NCBI RefSeq assembly: GCF_018881545.1
Contig: NZ_JACVQD010000001.1
Coordinates: 400,039-464,038 of the forward strand
Origin: Polynucleobacter alcilacus
Lineage (GTDB): Bacteria > Pseudomonadota > Gammaproteobacteria > Burkholderiales > Burkholderiaceae
Direction of reading: 5' to 3'
DNA: 64,000 nucleotides
Every line of letters starts with the position of its first letter. Position 1 is the first letter of the stretch. The notes beneath the pieces were generated by a model. The model made no database searches, was not told the origin of the DNA, and was given only the letters and a program-made list of their open reading frames with translations. The position numbers and the translations under genes were made by a program. Below are positions 19,585 to 29,500 of this stretch, piece after piece.

Positions 19585-20796
19585 CTAATGAAATAGCGGC
19601 TGTTGGGTTGGCGCATCCTCAGGCATTTCCGCGTGCACCGCTTCACCAGAACGATCCGGAAATAATGGTGCTCCACAGTCATCGCATAACTCTGGATCAA
19701 ACAGCATCGCGTGACGGAATACATCCTCTACACCCGCATCATGCAGAGCATCGCAGATTTTCTTGATTGGACTCTCATCATCAGATAAATCATTGAGCGC
19801 ATCAGTTGCAACGCTTTCCCGATCATAAAGGGGCCAAATGACTCCATACATGATTTCAGCGGAACCCTTAGCGCTAAACGAAATACGGTATTCATCAGCC
19901 TGCTCATCGCCAAAGGCGCCGACCACACACGATAAACCAGCCGGGAGAATACCTAAGGTACCTTCCAAATAATTCGCAGCTGCACGAATACTTAAAGGGC
20001 GCACATGTTTATCTGCCAAGCGGCAATTCGTGAAATAAGCCTCAGGCAGTAAGAGCTCAAATTCACATCCAGGCAGTAAAGAAGCGATCGGATCATGCAT
20101 GGCGTTTTGCCAACCAATCAAACTCACACCGCGCTCTTGACGCGCTGGAGCTTCGGCCTGCCAGCGAAAGATGGGGGAGCCACTAGGGGCGCTTAATGCC
20201 GCAATGATGAAACGGGGATCGGCTAACACTGCAATCGTCTCAGACATATCACGTAGCTCTAACTTCACATCTGCAGCAGAGATTGCCGCCGTTGCTAAAG
20301 CCTCAGTGAGTACGCGCGTTTGACAATGGGAATGCGGCATCTGATCAATACTATAAAGCCAAGGAATGATTGCAAGACGGGTATCCGGAGCAGCTACAAA
20401 ATCATTCAAGGCTTGCGCGGTAGCTTCAATGATATGGGTCGACAACGGTCCTGATGGAATTTGATAACGGGTATGCGCAACAATCGGCATGGCCATCAAC
20501 AACACATCCCACCCTTGTCCCTCATGCTCTATATGCAGAGACTCGGCCAGGGTTTCAGCAGAATCAGCGAGAACCTCAAAGGCGACGGTATTAATGCGAA
20601 AGGTTTGATCTAGTGCCGCATCAATCACATTTTGATTTTGACTTTTCAGCAAACGCATCAATCTCACATTCAGGCGCTCCTCCCAAAAGCGATCCTCTAA
20701 CTGACTGCCCGAGGCCGCCAAAGAAATCGAGTCGGCAACTAGGCGCTCTACTTCAGGCGAGGAACGTTGTGAAGATTTGCTCCGGTGTACAGCCAT
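19585..20796 (-). CDS. DUF2863 family protein
   Basis: A 403-residue soluble protein that I recognise as the betaproteobacterial DUF2863 family of unknown function. It has no signal peptide or membrane segment. The N-terminus is basic and the C-terminus has a possible metal-binding CxxCGAPLFPD (ELCDDCGAPLFPD, about residues 372-384). The start overlaps the yaaA stop (TAATGG), so the two are translationally coupled and may share a stress context, but no function can be assigned. Confidence 0.75.
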   Translation of the reverse strand: MAVHRSKSSQRSSPEVERLVADSISLAASGSQLEDRFWEERLNVRLMRLLKSQNQNVIDAALDQTFRINTVAFEVLADSAETLAESLHIEHEGQGWDVLLMAMPIVAHTRYQIPSGPLSTHIIEATAQALNDFVAAPDTRLAIIPWLYSIDQMPHSHCQTRVLTEALATAAISAADVKLELRDMSETIAVLADPRFIIAALSAPSGSPIFRWQAEAPARQERGVSLIGWQNAMHDPIASLLPGCEFELLLPEAYFTNCRLADKHVRPLSIRAAANYLEGTLGILPAGLSCVVGAFGDEQADEYRISFSAKGSAEIMYGVIWPLYDRESVATDALNDLSDDESPIKKICDALHDAGVEDVFRHAMLFDPELCDDCGAPLFPDRSGEAVHAEMPEDAPTQQPLFH

Positions 20797-21572
20797 TATT
20801 TTCTTTCCGCCCGTCTAAATATGGGCTTCTCTAACGTTGATTCTGCGGCAAAATATTTGTAGCCATCCACATTAAACCCCTTTAAATCTGCAGGGTCAGT
20901 AATGCGGTTTTCGACAACATAGCGGGCCATTAAGCCCCGTGCCCGTTTGGCATAAAAGGAAATAATTTTGTACTTGCCTTCCTTGGCATCCTGAAACACC
21001 GGGGCAATCACAGGGCAGTCTAATTCTTTAGGCTGCAATACTTTGAAGTACTCCTCGGAAGCCAGATTTAGTAATACCGGTTTCTTCTGCTTCTCTAAAA
21101 CCTTTTTTAAGGAATCGGTTACCCTGCCGCCCCAAAAAGCATATAGGTCTTTTCCTCGCGCGTTCTTGAAGCTAGTACCCATCTCCAAGCGATAGGCTTG
21201 CATCAAGTCCAAGGGTTTTAGGGCACCATACAAACCCGACAAAATCCGCATGTGATCTTGCGCAAAAGCCACATCCTTGGCATTCAAGGTTTTGACATCA
21301 AAACCATCATAGACATCCCCATCGAAAGCATAAATAGCCGGTTTGCTGTTTTCTGCGGTAAATTTTTTAGACCAGTCACGGTAACGACCCACATTCAATG
21401 CAGCCAATTGATCTGATAAGCCCATTAACTTAGCCACGTCCTGGGGGGAAAGCTTTTGAAGATCTGCAATCAACTTGGCTGATTCCGAGACAAATTCAGG
21501 CAATGTCGGTGTCTTGACCTGGACAGGAGTCTTGTAATCTAGGGATTTGGCGGGTGAAAGTACGATCAGCAT
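20796..21572 (-). CDS. yaaA: Peroxide stress protein YaaA (UPF0246)
   Basis: The E. coli homologue lowers intracellular free iron during peroxide stress and binds DNA. The hallmarks are the N-terminal [12 protein letters not shown] and central [30 protein letters not shown] and [13 protein letters not shown]. 258 aa is the family length. It overlaps the DUF2863 start by one base on the downstream side and is divergent from the aminotransferase gene. Confidence 0.93.
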   Translation of the reverse strand: MLIVLSPAKSLDYKTPVQVKTPTLPEFVSESAKLIADLQKLSPQDVAKLMGLSDQLAALNVGRYRDWSKKFTAENSKPAIYAFDGDVYDGFDVKTLNAKDVAFAQDHMRILSGLYGALKPLDLMQAYRLEMGTSFKNARGKDLYAFWGGRVTDSLKKVLEKQKKPVLLNLASEEYFKVLQPKELDCPVIAPVFQDAKEGKYKIISFYAKRARGLMARYVVENRITDPADLKGFNVDGYKYFAAESTLEKPIFRRAERK

Positions 21573-21663
21573 GGCACAATTTGTTTATGTATTTTTACCA
21601 TTCTAGCGACTACCCGGTTTATCTGCCCTAAAAGCTCAATAGCCGCCCTATATCCCTCCCCCC

Positions 21664-22863
21664 ATGAATCCCCCCAATATCACCCCCGGATTTCCGAGTC
21701 GTCTACCCCATGTAGGCACTACGGTATTTACGGTGATGTCTGCATTGGCTGCTGAACATGAAGCAATTAACCTGGGGCAAGGCTTTCCGGACTTTCCGTG
21801 TGATCGTCAATTAATCGCTAGTGTGAATGAAGCCATGCTAGCGGATCACAATCAATATCCTTCCATGCTCGGAGTAAAAGAACTGCGTAGTGGTATTGCT
21901 CACAAGATCCAGCAGTTATACGGCCATCAATACGATCCTGATTCTGAAATCACTATCACTGCTGGTGCTACCCAAGGTATTCTGACAGCCATTCTGGCTT
22001 GCGTTAGCCCAGGTGATGAAGTGGTCATTATTGAACCTGCTTACGATAGTTATCGACCTGCAATTGCGTTGGCTGGCGGCAAAGCCATTGCAGTTTCTCT
22101 GCAAGTAGTGCGTGATGAGCAAGGCCAAGTTGCCTCCTATGAAATCCCGTGGGAAGCGTTAGCCAATGCAATCCATTCCAAAACGCGCCTGATCATCATG
22201 AATACCCCGCATAACCCAACTGGCATGGTGTGGCAAAGAGTGGATCTGGATCGTTTGGCCGACCTCGTTCAAGATACTTCAGCGCTGATCTTGAGTGATG
22301 AAGTCTATGAGCATATGGTCTACGATGGCGCTAGCCATCACAGCGTAGCCTCTCATCCCCTCTTGGCGGCAAGGAGCTTTTTGATCTCTAGCTTTGGTAA
22401 GACCTATCACGTCACCGGCTGGAAGATAGGTTACGTTGCAGCTCCACCCGCGCTCACTAAGGAGTTCCGTAAGGTTCACCAATTCAATGTCTTCACCGTC
22501 AATACGCCTATGCAGCATGGCTTCGCTTCTTATCTTGCAGATGCCTCGCATTATTTAAATCTTCCCGCTTTTTATCAAGCGAAGCGGGATTTCTTTCGAG
22601 CTAGCCTAGCCAATACAGGCTTTAAATTATTGCCAAGTCCGGGAACCTATTTTCAGTGCGTGGATTACTCTGCTCTCAATATTCCACAAGCCAAGTTGAA
22701 CGAAGCAGCGTTTTGTAAGTGGCTCACTACGCAGATTGGTGTGGCAGCGATACCAGTCTCCGCTTTTTATCATCAAGCAACAGAATCTGGTGTGCTTCGT
22801 TTTTGTTTTGCTAAACAAGAGCAAACTTTAAGTAATGCTTTGCAACGTTTGCAATCTTTGTAG
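21664..22863 (+). CDS. Pyridoxal phosphate aminotransferase (methionine/kynurenine aminotransferase type)
   Basis: Class I/II fold-type I aminotransferase. The PLP lysine is K246 in SSFGKTYHVTGWKIGY. NTPHNPTG (180-187) and SDEVYEHMVYDG (211-222) are the PLP-ring and phenolic-oxygen contacts, and INLGQGFPDF is near the N-terminus. The overall sequence resembles the YbdL methionine aminotransferase group, which transfers amino groups to 2-oxo acids including 4-methylthio-2-oxobutyrate. Substrate preference is not visible from sequence alone. 399 aa. No operon partner is evident except the GST 26 bases downstream. Confidence 0.88.
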   Translation: MNPPNITPGFPSRLPHVGTTVFTVMSALAAEHEAINLGQGFPDFPCDRQLIASVNEAMLADHNQYPSMLGVKELRSGIAHKIQQLYGHQYDPDSEITITAGATQGILTAILACVSPGDEVVIIEPAYDSYRPAIALAGGKAIAVSLQVVRDEQGQVASYEIPWEALANAIHSKTRLIIMNTPHNPTGMVWQRVDLDRLADLVQDTSALILSDEVYEHMVYDGASHHSVASHPLLAARSFLISSFGKTYHVTGWKIGYVAAPPALTKEFRKVHQFNVFTVNTPMQHGFASYLADASHYLNLPAFYQAKRDFFRASLANTGFKLLPSPGTYFQCVDYSALNIPQAKLNEAAFCKWLTTQIGVAAIPVSAFYHQATESGVLRFCFAKQEQTLSNALQRLQSL

Positions 22864-22889
22864 GGAATTTAGGAAAATAAGGGAAACAT

Positions 22890-23618
22890 ATGGCAATGAA
22901 TAAATCGAATGTGATTGATGTTTACAGCTGGCCAACGCCCAATGGCCATAAAGTACACATCATGCTTGAGGAATGCGGCTATCGATTGGACCGTGATTGG
23001 GTCGCCCACCCGATTGATATTGGTGCGGGTGATCAGTTCGGTTCAGAGTTTTTAGAAATCAGCCCCAACAATAAGATCCCCGCCATTACCGATCCCCATG
23101 GACCGGATGGCAAACCCATTCATCTGTTCGAGTCTGGTGCCATCTTGTTGTACTTGGCAGGGAAGACTGGGAAGTTTTTACCCAAAACGACTCGAGCTAA
23201 ATACGAGGTATTGCAATGGCTCATGTTCCAAATGGGTGGATTAGGCCCTATGCTTGGACAAAACCACCACTTTCGACTCTATGCGCCTGAGAAAATTGAA
23301 TACGCCGTCAATCGCTATACCAATGAAGCCAAAAGACTCTACGGGGTCCTGGACAGCCAACTGAAAGATAATCCTTACATTGCCGGTAAAACCTACTCCA
23401 TAGCAGATATAGCGATTTATCCTTGGACGCGGAACTGGAAAAATCAGGGGATGAATCTAGATGACTATCCATACTTCAAGCGTTGGTTTGACCTGGTTGG
23501 CGAGCGTCCAGCAGTAAAGCGTGGTTGTGAAGTATTGACCGCATTACGCAAACCCTTGCATGATGATAAAGCTAGAGAGCAGTTATTTGGTTCAACTCAG
23601 TATCAAAAAAGGAAATGA
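22890..23618 (+). CDS. Glutathione S-transferase family protein (YfcG/Nu-class-like disulfide reductase)
   Basis: The N-terminal thioredoxin-like GST domain starts VYSWPTPNGHKVHIMLEECGY. NKIPAITDP supplies the cis-proline and LFESGAILLYLA the glutathione gamma-glutamyl contact (E-S). The C-terminal helical domain has GQNHHFRLYAPEKIEYAVNRY, typical of the YfcG/Ure2p-like group that acts as a GSH-dependent disulfide-bond oxidoreductase. 242 aa. It ends one base before the start of the next gene and is likely co-transcribed with it. Confidence 0.85.
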   Translation: MAMNKSNVIDVYSWPTPNGHKVHIMLEECGYRLDRDWVAHPIDIGAGDQFGSEFLEISPNNKIPAITDPHGPDGKPIHLFESGAILLYLAGKTGKFLPKTTRAKYEVLQWLMFQMGGLGPMLGQNHHFRLYAPEKIEYAVNRYTNEAKRLYGVLDSQLKDNPYIAGKTYSIADIAIYPWTRNWKNQGMNLDDYPYFKRWFDLVGERPAVKRGCEVLTALRKPLHDDKAREQLFGSTQYQKRK

Positions 23619-23619
23619 A

Positions 23620-24474
23620 ATGAAGATTCAATCCGTTGGCGTAATCGGTGCAGGCACGATGGGTAATGGCATTGCGCAGGTCTGCGCGGTTGCCGGACTA
23701 GATGTCGTCATGGTTGATATTAATGAAGCGGCTGTACAACGTGGCCTGGATCAGATCGGCAAGAGTTTGGATCGTCTCGTTAAAAAAGAAGTCCTCAGTG
23801 GTACAGCAAAGGAGGCCGCTCTCAAGCATATTAAAGGGAGTACCTCTTATGGAGATTTCAAAGGCCTGGATTTAGTGATTGAAGCCGCCACTGAAAATCA
23901 AGCAGTCAAAGAAAAGATTCTGAAGCAAGTAGATGAGATTGTTAGCAAAGATACGATCATCGCAACGAATACTTCTTCTTTATCCATCACCAAATTAGCT
24001 GCCTTAGATTCCAATCCAGCACGCTTCATTGGTATGCACTTCTTTAACCCACCGCCTCTCATGGCCCTAGTGGAAGTGATTCGTGGCTTGCAGACTAGTG
24101 ACGAGACCCATGCAGCCATTCTTGAAATGGCCAAGCGCATTGGCAAAGAGCCCATCACTGTCAAGAACTCACCAGGCTTTGTGGTCAATCGGATTTTGTT
24201 GCCTATGATTAATGAGGCTTTCTTTGTTCTATCTGAAGGACTCGCCAGCCCAGAAGATATCGATGCGGGTATGAAATTGGGTTGCAATCAACCTATTGGT
24301 CCTCTAGCGTTGGCAGACTTAATTGGATTAGATACTTGCTTAGCGGTGATGGAAGTGTATTTTGAAAACTTCAGTGACTCTAAGTACCGCCCTTGCCCAC
24401 TCCTACGTGAAATGGTTGCCGCTGGCTACCTCGGGCGTAAAACTGGTCGCGGCGTATACACCTACGATAAGTAA
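23620..24474 (+). CDS. 3-hydroxybutyryl-CoA dehydrogenase
   Basis: NAD(P)-dependent oxidation of (S)-3-hydroxybutyryl-CoA. The Rossmann motif is GAGTMGNG (10-17), followed by IATNTSSLSITKLA, catalytic H140 in GMHFFNPPPLMALVE, and NSPGFVVNRILLP. I chose ATG 23620 (284 aa, the normal length), preceded by GGAAATGA and one base after the GST stop. The frame is open upstream to 23560 inside the GST gene. It may be called hbd or paaH in relatives. Confidence 0.93.
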   Translation: MKIQSVGVIGAGTMGNGIAQVCAVAGLDVVMVDINEAAVQRGLDQIGKSLDRLVKKEVLSGTAKEAALKHIKGSTSYGDFKGLDLVIEAATENQAVKEKILKQVDEIVSKDTIIATNTSSLSITKLAALDSNPARFIGMHFFNPPPLMALVEVIRGLQTSDETHAAILEMAKRIGKEPITVKNSPGFVVNRILLPMINEAFFVLSEGLASPEDIDAGMKLGCNQPIGPLALADLIGLDTCLAVMEVYFENFSDSKYRPCPLLREMVAAGYLGRKTGRGVYTYDK

Positions 24475-24532
24475 TTCACACTTTCTCACATCCTCTCCCA
24501 CTCTTAAACTCGTAACCCACTAAAAAGCCCAC

Positions 24533-25012
24533 GTGAATCCTATTCCACCTCTTGTTCGTAAACTGGCATACGCAGGCCTAATTCCATTTATTGGTCTCGC
24601 ATTGATGGTGCAACTGGCATCCACACCGCTCAATTATTTAAGCGCAGAATCGCTGGCAGGTTATGGTGCCGTCATTACGGCATTTATGGGAGCGATGCAC
24701 TGGGGTGCGAGCTTACATACCTTAGGAAAAGTCCCTAGCGGTGATCGCTGGATAGACCGCAATGCTTGGATTTGGGGCGTAATCCCGGCATTGGTTGCCT
24801 GGGTGGCACTGCATGTTTATATTCCGGTTGGTCTGTTGATTTTGGCATCCACCTTAATCATTCAGCGCAATATTGATCAAAATACCTATCAGTACTATTT
24901 CTCAAGCGATGCCGCCCGGCTTGCTTTTATGACCATTCGAAATCGCTTAACTTATATCGCTGCCGCCTGTCTCACTTGGGCTGCACTAGTCATTCTCTAC
25001 ATTCAATCATGA
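24533..25012 (+). CDS. DUF3429 family small membrane protein
   Basis: 159-residue hydrophobic protein with about four or five transmembrane helices (roughly residues 10-28, 40-58, 78-96, 98-114 and 136-156). The segment AFMGAMHWGASLH is the recognisable DUF3429 core. Start is GTG 24533. Function is unknown. It lies 7 bases ahead of rarA, so it is probably co-transcribed with it. Confidence 0.75.
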   Translation: MNPIPPLVRKLAYAGLIPFIGLALMVQLASTPLNYLSAESLAGYGAVITAFMGAMHWGASLHTLGKVPSGDRWIDRNAWIWGVIPALVAWVALHVYIPVGLLILASTLIIQRNIDQNTYQYYFSSDAARLAFMTIRNRLTYIAAACLTWAALVILYIQS

Positions 25013-25019
25013 TGGTTCA

Positions 25020-26333
25020 ATGAGCGGTCTCTTCGATAGCACCCCACCGCCGCCTTTAGCGGAAGCTTTGCGCCCAAAAACAATCGAAGAAGTCATTGGT
25101 CAGACCCATCTATTAGCTCCTGGCAAACCCCTCAATTTAGCTTTTGCTTCTGGCAAACCGCACTCCATGATTTTGTGGGGTCCGCCAGGCGTTGGCAAGA
25201 CCACGCTTGCACGTCTTTCGGCAAAAGCATTTGATCGAGAATTCATTGCCATCTCTGCAGTATTAGCCGGTGTAAAAGAAATTCGAGAGTCGATAGAACA
25301 AGCGCAACAAAATATGGCGCAATACGGCAAGCAAACGATTTTGTTTGTTGATGAGATTCATCGCTTCAATAAAAGCCAGCAAGATGCCTTACTGCCGCAT
25401 GTAGAGTCTGGCTTATTTACCTTCATTGGTGCTACTACTGAAAACCCCTCTTTTGAAGTGAACTCGGCTTTACTCTCTCGCGCGCAGGTCTATGTCCTGA
25501 AGTCTCTAGAGGCTGCAGAACTGCAACAACTTTTTGTACGAGCCCATCAGCATGTTATGCCGGATGTGCAATTCGCAGATGCCGCAATTGACACCCTTAT
25601 ATCCAATGCAGATGGTGATGCACGGCGCCTACTCAATCTTGTAGAGCAAATCCGCAATGCCGTATTAACACCCAACTCTGCGGTTCAAATAGTCGATCAA
25701 GCCTTTGTTGAAAATGCCCTTGCCGCGCAAGCGCGTCGCTTCGATAAAGGGGGTGATCATTTTTATGATCAGATTTCTGCACTACATAAATCTGTGCGGG
25801 GCTCCAACCCGGATGCAGCGCTATATTGGTTTTGCCGCATGCTTGATGGCGGCGCTGATCCGCGTTACTTGGCTCGTCGCATTATTCGCATGGCATGGGA
25901 AGACATCGGACTGGCTGATCCGCGGGCGATGCAATTGGCTAATGATGCTGCACAAACTTTTGAAAGATTGGGATCTCCAGAGGGTGAACTAGCCTTAGGT
26001 CAAGCCGTAGTGTATTTGGCTGTGGCTTCCAAGAGTAATGCGAGCTACAGCGCCTTTAATGCCGCGCGTGCTTATGTCGCTCAAGATCAATCTAAACCGG
26101 TGCCTAATCACTTACGTAATGCGCCTACCAAGCTTATGAAAGAACTTGGTCATGGCAAAGAATATCGCTATGCCCATGATGAGCCTCATGGCTATGCAGC
26201 CGGCGAAACCTATTTACCCGAAGGCATGAAAGAACCCCATTGGTATACACCAGTGGAGCGCGGCCTGGAAAGTCAAATTAAAGAGAAGATGGCCTTCTTA
26301 CGCAAACTCGATGAAGAGTCTAAAAAGAAATAA
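25020..26333 (+). CDS. rarA: Replication-associated recombination protein A (RarA/MgsA AAA+ ATPase)
   Basis: Clamp-loader-like AAA+ protein that acts at stalled replication forks. Walker [10 protein letters not shown] is at 54-62, Walker [10 protein letters not shown] at 108-116, sensor [14 protein letters not shown], then the arginine-rich lid and the C-terminal tetramerisation domain ([36 protein letters not shown]). 437 aa is typical. Confidence 0.95.
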   Translation: MSGLFDSTPPPPLAEALRPKTIEEVIGQTHLLAPGKPLNLAFASGKPHSMILWGPPGVGKTTLARLSAKAFDREFIAISAVLAGVKEIRESIEQAQQNMAQYGKQTILFVDEIHRFNKSQQDALLPHVESGLFTFIGATTENPSFEVNSALLSRAQVYVLKSLEAAELQQLFVRAHQHVMPDVQFADAAIDTLISNADGDARRLLNLVEQIRNAVLTPNSAVQIVDQAFVENALAAQARRFDKGGDHFYDQISALHKSVRGSNPDAALYWFCRMLDGGADPRYLARRIIRMAWEDIGLADPRAMQLANDAAQTFERLGSPEGELALGQAVVYLAVASKSNASYSAFNAARAYVAQDQSKPVPNHLRNAPTKLMKELGHGKEYRYAHDEPHGYAAGETYLPEGMKEPHWYTPVERGLESQIKEKMAFLRKLDEESKKK

Positions 26334-26354
26334 GAAATAAGGAATGGATCCACG

Positions 26355-26981
26355 ATGAGCTTAAAACCTGCAGCGACTTTGTACTACGACATCATCTCGC
26401 CATTTGCTTACATCTACATCAAACAACGGCAACGACTAGAACACAAACTGGATATCACGCCAGTACCCATTCTGTTGGGCGGACTCTTCAGAGCAACGGA
26501 GAATAAAGGTCCCGGTGAGATTGCCGCTAAACGACCGCATACCTATCAATTTTGTGTTTGGCAAGCCGAAAAGTTAGGTATCCCCTTCCGCTTTCCTGAG
26601 CACCATCCATTCTTGACGGTTGTACCGCAACGCCTTCTCCTAGAGCAGAATGCCGACTGGGCAATGGTAGAACGTGCTTTTGATTATGTTTGGTTAGAGG
26701 GCAAAGATCCCAACTTGTCTTGGTCAGAGTTTTGCACTTATTTGGGCTTAGCGGCTGAAACTCCAAAACCGGATACCCCTGAAATTAAAGCAGCACTCAT
26801 CGCCAATACCAATCAAGCCAAAATGGATGGCGCTTTTGGTGTACCAGCCCTGATCCTTAATAAACACTGTTTCTGGGGTGTAGATACCATCGACTGGACT
26901 TTAGATTATCTAGCTAGGCCTGGAATGTTTGAGGAAGCTTCTTATGCCTCTGCTGCGAATATGCCCAATGGGCTAACTTAA
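26355..26981 (+). CDS. 2-hydroxychromene-2-carboxylate isomerase / DsbA-family protein
   Basis: Thioredoxin-fold protein of the NahD/kappa-GST-like group. It begins YYDIISPFAYIYIKQ, where the serine replaces the CxxC of true DsbA and serves as the glutathione-contact residue. It also has PILLGGLFRAT and GAFGVPALILN (cis-proline loop). 208 aa. Named for naphthalene catabolism, but single copies in non-degraders have unknown substrates. It follows rarA by 21 bases. Confidence 0.85.
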   Translation: MSLKPAATLYYDIISPFAYIYIKQRQRLEHKLDITPVPILLGGLFRATENKGPGEIAAKRPHTYQFCVWQAEKLGIPFRFPEHHPFLTVVPQRLLLEQNADWAMVERAFDYVWLEGKDPNLSWSEFCTYLGLAAETPKPDTPEIKAALIANTNQAKMDGAFGVPALILNKHCFWGVDTIDWTLDYLARPGMFEEASYASAANMPNGLT

Positions 26982-27057
26982 TTTATGGAGATCCTCAAGT
27001 CCATTACATTGCACAATACAATCAACTGTATTCATTTAACTAACTCAAGGAGTTTGT

Positions 27058-27633
27058 ATGCGTAAGCTAATAGCTAGCCTCGTTCTGATTGCCTCTTGCT
27101 TTGCTAGTCAAGCAGCAATAGCAGGTCCTAAGGTCGAGTTTAAAACGACAATGGGTAATTTTGTTGTCGAACTGGATGCAGATAAGGCTCCAAAAACTAC
27201 TGCGAACTTTCTGAACTACGTGAAGAGTGGTTTTTATAACGGTACTATTTTCCATCGTGTCATAGATGGCTTCATGATTCAAGGTGGTGGCTTTACTCCT
27301 GACTTATCGCAAAAGCCAACCGATGGACCCGTGGTTTCTGAAGCCACGAATGGTTTGAAAAATAACACTTACACAATTGCGATGGCTCGCACTTCAGATC
27401 CCGATTCAGCTACTTCACAATTCTTTATCAACGTCAAAGATAACCAAGCCTTGGACTATCCCAATGCCATGGGTAATGGTTATACGGTCTTCGGTAAAGT
27501 GATTTCTGGAACGCAGACGATTGATGCCATCCGCAAAGTACCAACGACGACTGCATCAGCACCAAGGATGGGCAGAATGGGTGACGTACCAAGCAAGACC
27601 GTGACGATCGAATCTGCCACCATCTTGAAGTAA
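27058..27633 (+). CDS. ppiA: Periplasmic cyclophilin-type peptidyl-prolyl isomerase
   Basis: Cyclophilin with an N-terminal signal peptide (MRKLIASLVLIASCFASQAAIA, cleavage near residue 22). Catalytic segments are FHRVIDGFMIQGGGF, ARTSDPDSATSQFFIN and YTVFGKVISG. It catalyses cis-trans isomerisation of X-Pro bonds in exported proteins. 191 aa, the usual PpiA length. It has its own upstream gap of 76 bases and the start is preceded by CAAGGAG. Confidence 0.92.
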   Translation: MRKLIASLVLIASCFASQAAIAGPKVEFKTTMGNFVVELDADKAPKTTANFLNYVKSGFYNGTIFHRVIDGFMIQGGGFTPDLSQKPTDGPVVSEATNGLKNNTYTIAMARTSDPDSATSQFFINVKDNQALDYPNAMGNGYTVFGKVISGTQTIDAIRKVPTTTASAPRMGRMGDVPSKTVTIESATILK

Positions 27634-27667
27634 GCTGTAAGCCACTCATTTAGTTAGCTTAGCCCTC

Positions 27668-29491
27668 ATGATTTTGCTCGACGACGCGCAAAGTACTTCG
27701 GCTAAACCATCCAGTCGCCTTTATGAAAACCCACTTCATTACTGGCGTATTCTTCCCAGTAGCAATCATGCCCATGACCTCCTCTCCACCCAAGAGTGTT
27801 TAGAGGAGATCTCTCATGCACTTAATCGAGGTGAATTTGTAGTTGCGGCCTTTGCTTATGAATTGGGTAGGTCTATTCATAAACTCTCTCAGCCACTTGA
27901 TGCCTCTCTTACTCACCCACTGATAGAGGCATGGTCGTTCAAAAACGTGGCTAAGCTTTCTAAGCCAGAAGTGGATGCCTTGATTTCTAAATTCATAGAG
28001 CAGCTAGCCGAAACGCAAACACTTGCTGGTGTACTGGATATAGTTGAGTCCATAGATGAAGCGCAATTTACCGCCGATATTGCAGCAATTCAGGAATACA
28101 TTCGTAGTGGTGATAGCTATCAAATCAATCACACTTATCGCCTCAAGGGAAAAGTATACGGCTCTCCTTTAGCCTTATATAGTCGTTTACGTGACCGTCA
28201 ACCAGGTCGGTTTGGCGCCTATATTGCAGAGGGGAATACATGCTTACTTTCTCAATCCCCTGAACTTTTTATTGCTCGCGAAGGCGATACCTTAAAAGCA
28301 ATGCCGATGAAAGGAACAGCGAGCGCCCTTTCATCTGCTGCTGCAGACTTATCAGCGGATCCAAAGAACCGCGCAGAGAACGTCATGATTGTGGATCTCT
28401 TGCGCAATGATTTGAGTCGTATCTCTTTGCCGGGTAGTGTCACCGTACCCAATTTATTTGAAGTTGCAAGGCATGGCGATGTCCTACAAATGACATCAAC
28501 CGTGCAAGGTCAAGCTAAGCCCAATACTTCTTTGTTTGACATTCTCAATGCAGTCTTTCCCTGCGGTTCCGTTACCGGCGCCCCCAAGAAGCGCAGTATG
28601 GAAATCATTCAAGAGCTTGAAACCGAAGAACGCGGTTATTACTGTGGTGCTCTAGGGTGGCTCGATCCCAATGGGGACTTTGCTTTTAGTGTTCCGATTC
28701 GTACCGTGGAGATCCAAGCAGATGCCCTGACACATGCCTCCAGCTTTACTTTGGGTGTGGGTGCTGGAATTACGATTGATTCCGATGCTAAGCAAGAGTG
28801 GCGTGAGTGTCGGATTAAGTCCGCCTTCTTAATGAATTTACCGAGCACTACCGGTATTTTTGAAACGATTGCTATTCAGGATGCCAAACCTCAACGACTG
28901 GCTACACATCTGAATCGCATGCAAGCATCTGCCTTCGCTTTGGGAATCACTTTCGATCAATCAAAAGCAAAAGCCATGATTGAGAATGCCTGTGCCTCAC
29001 TTGATGCTAATTTGTTGTGTAGATTAAGACTAGATCTAGCCCCCAACGGAGACTTTTCTGTAAGGGCCGGTGTGCTTGAGCCGCTGACTGAGCCCGTCAA
29101 ACTCTTTTGGGCAAAAGACATTCTTGCAGAAGATGTCAGCATGCTTTCAGGAGATGCTTTATTGCGTCACAAAATTAGCAATCGCGGTCTTTATGATCGC
29201 GCCTGGCAAGCCGCTATGAAGCTGGGTGGCTTTGATGCCTTATTTACCAATGAGCAGGGTTTTGTTACCGAAGGTGGGAGAACTAGCATTTTTGTTAAAC
29301 CTAAAGGCAGCTTAGAGTGGCTTACCCCACCTATCACTGCGGGCCTACTGCCTGGTGTGATGCGTGCAGCTCTCCTGGCTGACCCTAAGATGAATGCCCG
29401 TGAGGCTAACCTGACTATTAATGATGTTTCAATAGCAGAAGAGATTATTCTTAGTAATGCCCTGCGTGGCGTAATCAAAGCCCATTTTTAG
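27668..29491 (+). CDS. Fused aminodeoxychorismate synthase component I (PabB) and aminodeoxychorismate lyase (PabC)
   Basis: A 607-aa two-domain protein for p-aminobenzoate synthesis. Residues about 1-395 are the chorismate-binding PabB domain (YQINHTYRLKGKVYG, MPMKGTAS, DLLRNDLSRI, GSVTGAPKKRSMEII). Residues about 397-607 are a fold-type IV PLP lyase (FETIAIQD, PLP lysine in LLRHKISNRG, FVTEGGRTSIFV). Both steps from chorismate plus glutamine-derived ammonia to PABA are therefore on one chain, with only a PabA/TrpG glutaminase needed elsewhere. It feeds the folate pathway represented here also by folC and folD. Confidence 0.92.
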   Translation: MILLDDAQSTSAKPSSRLYENPLHYWRILPSSNHAHDLLSTQECLEEISHALNRGEFVVAAFAYELGRSIHKLSQPLDASLTHPLIEAWSFKNVAKLSKPEVDALISKFIEQLAETQTLAGVLDIVESIDEAQFTADIAAIQEYIRSGDSYQINHTYRLKGKVYGSPLALYSRLRDRQPGRFGAYIAEGNTCLLSQSPELFIAREGDTLKAMPMKGTASALSSAAADLSADPKNRAENVMIVDLLRNDLSRISLPGSVTVPNLFEVARHGDVLQMTSTVQGQAKPNTSLFDILNAVFPCGSVTGAPKKRSMEIIQELETEERGYYCGALGWLDPNGDFAFSVPIRTVEIQADALTHASSFTLGVGAGITIDSDAKQEWRECRIKSAFLMNLPSTTGIFETIAIQDAKPQRLATHLNRMQASAFALGITFDQSKAKAMIENACASLDANLLCRLRLDLAPNGDFSVRAGVLEPLTEPVKLFWAKDILAEDVSMLSGDALLRHKISNRGLYDRAWQAAMKLGGFDALFTNEQGFVTEGGRTSIFVKPKGSLEWLTPPITAGLLPGVMRAALLADPKMNAREANLTINDVSIAEEIILSNALRGVIKAHF

Positions 29492-29500
29492 AAAGTCAGC

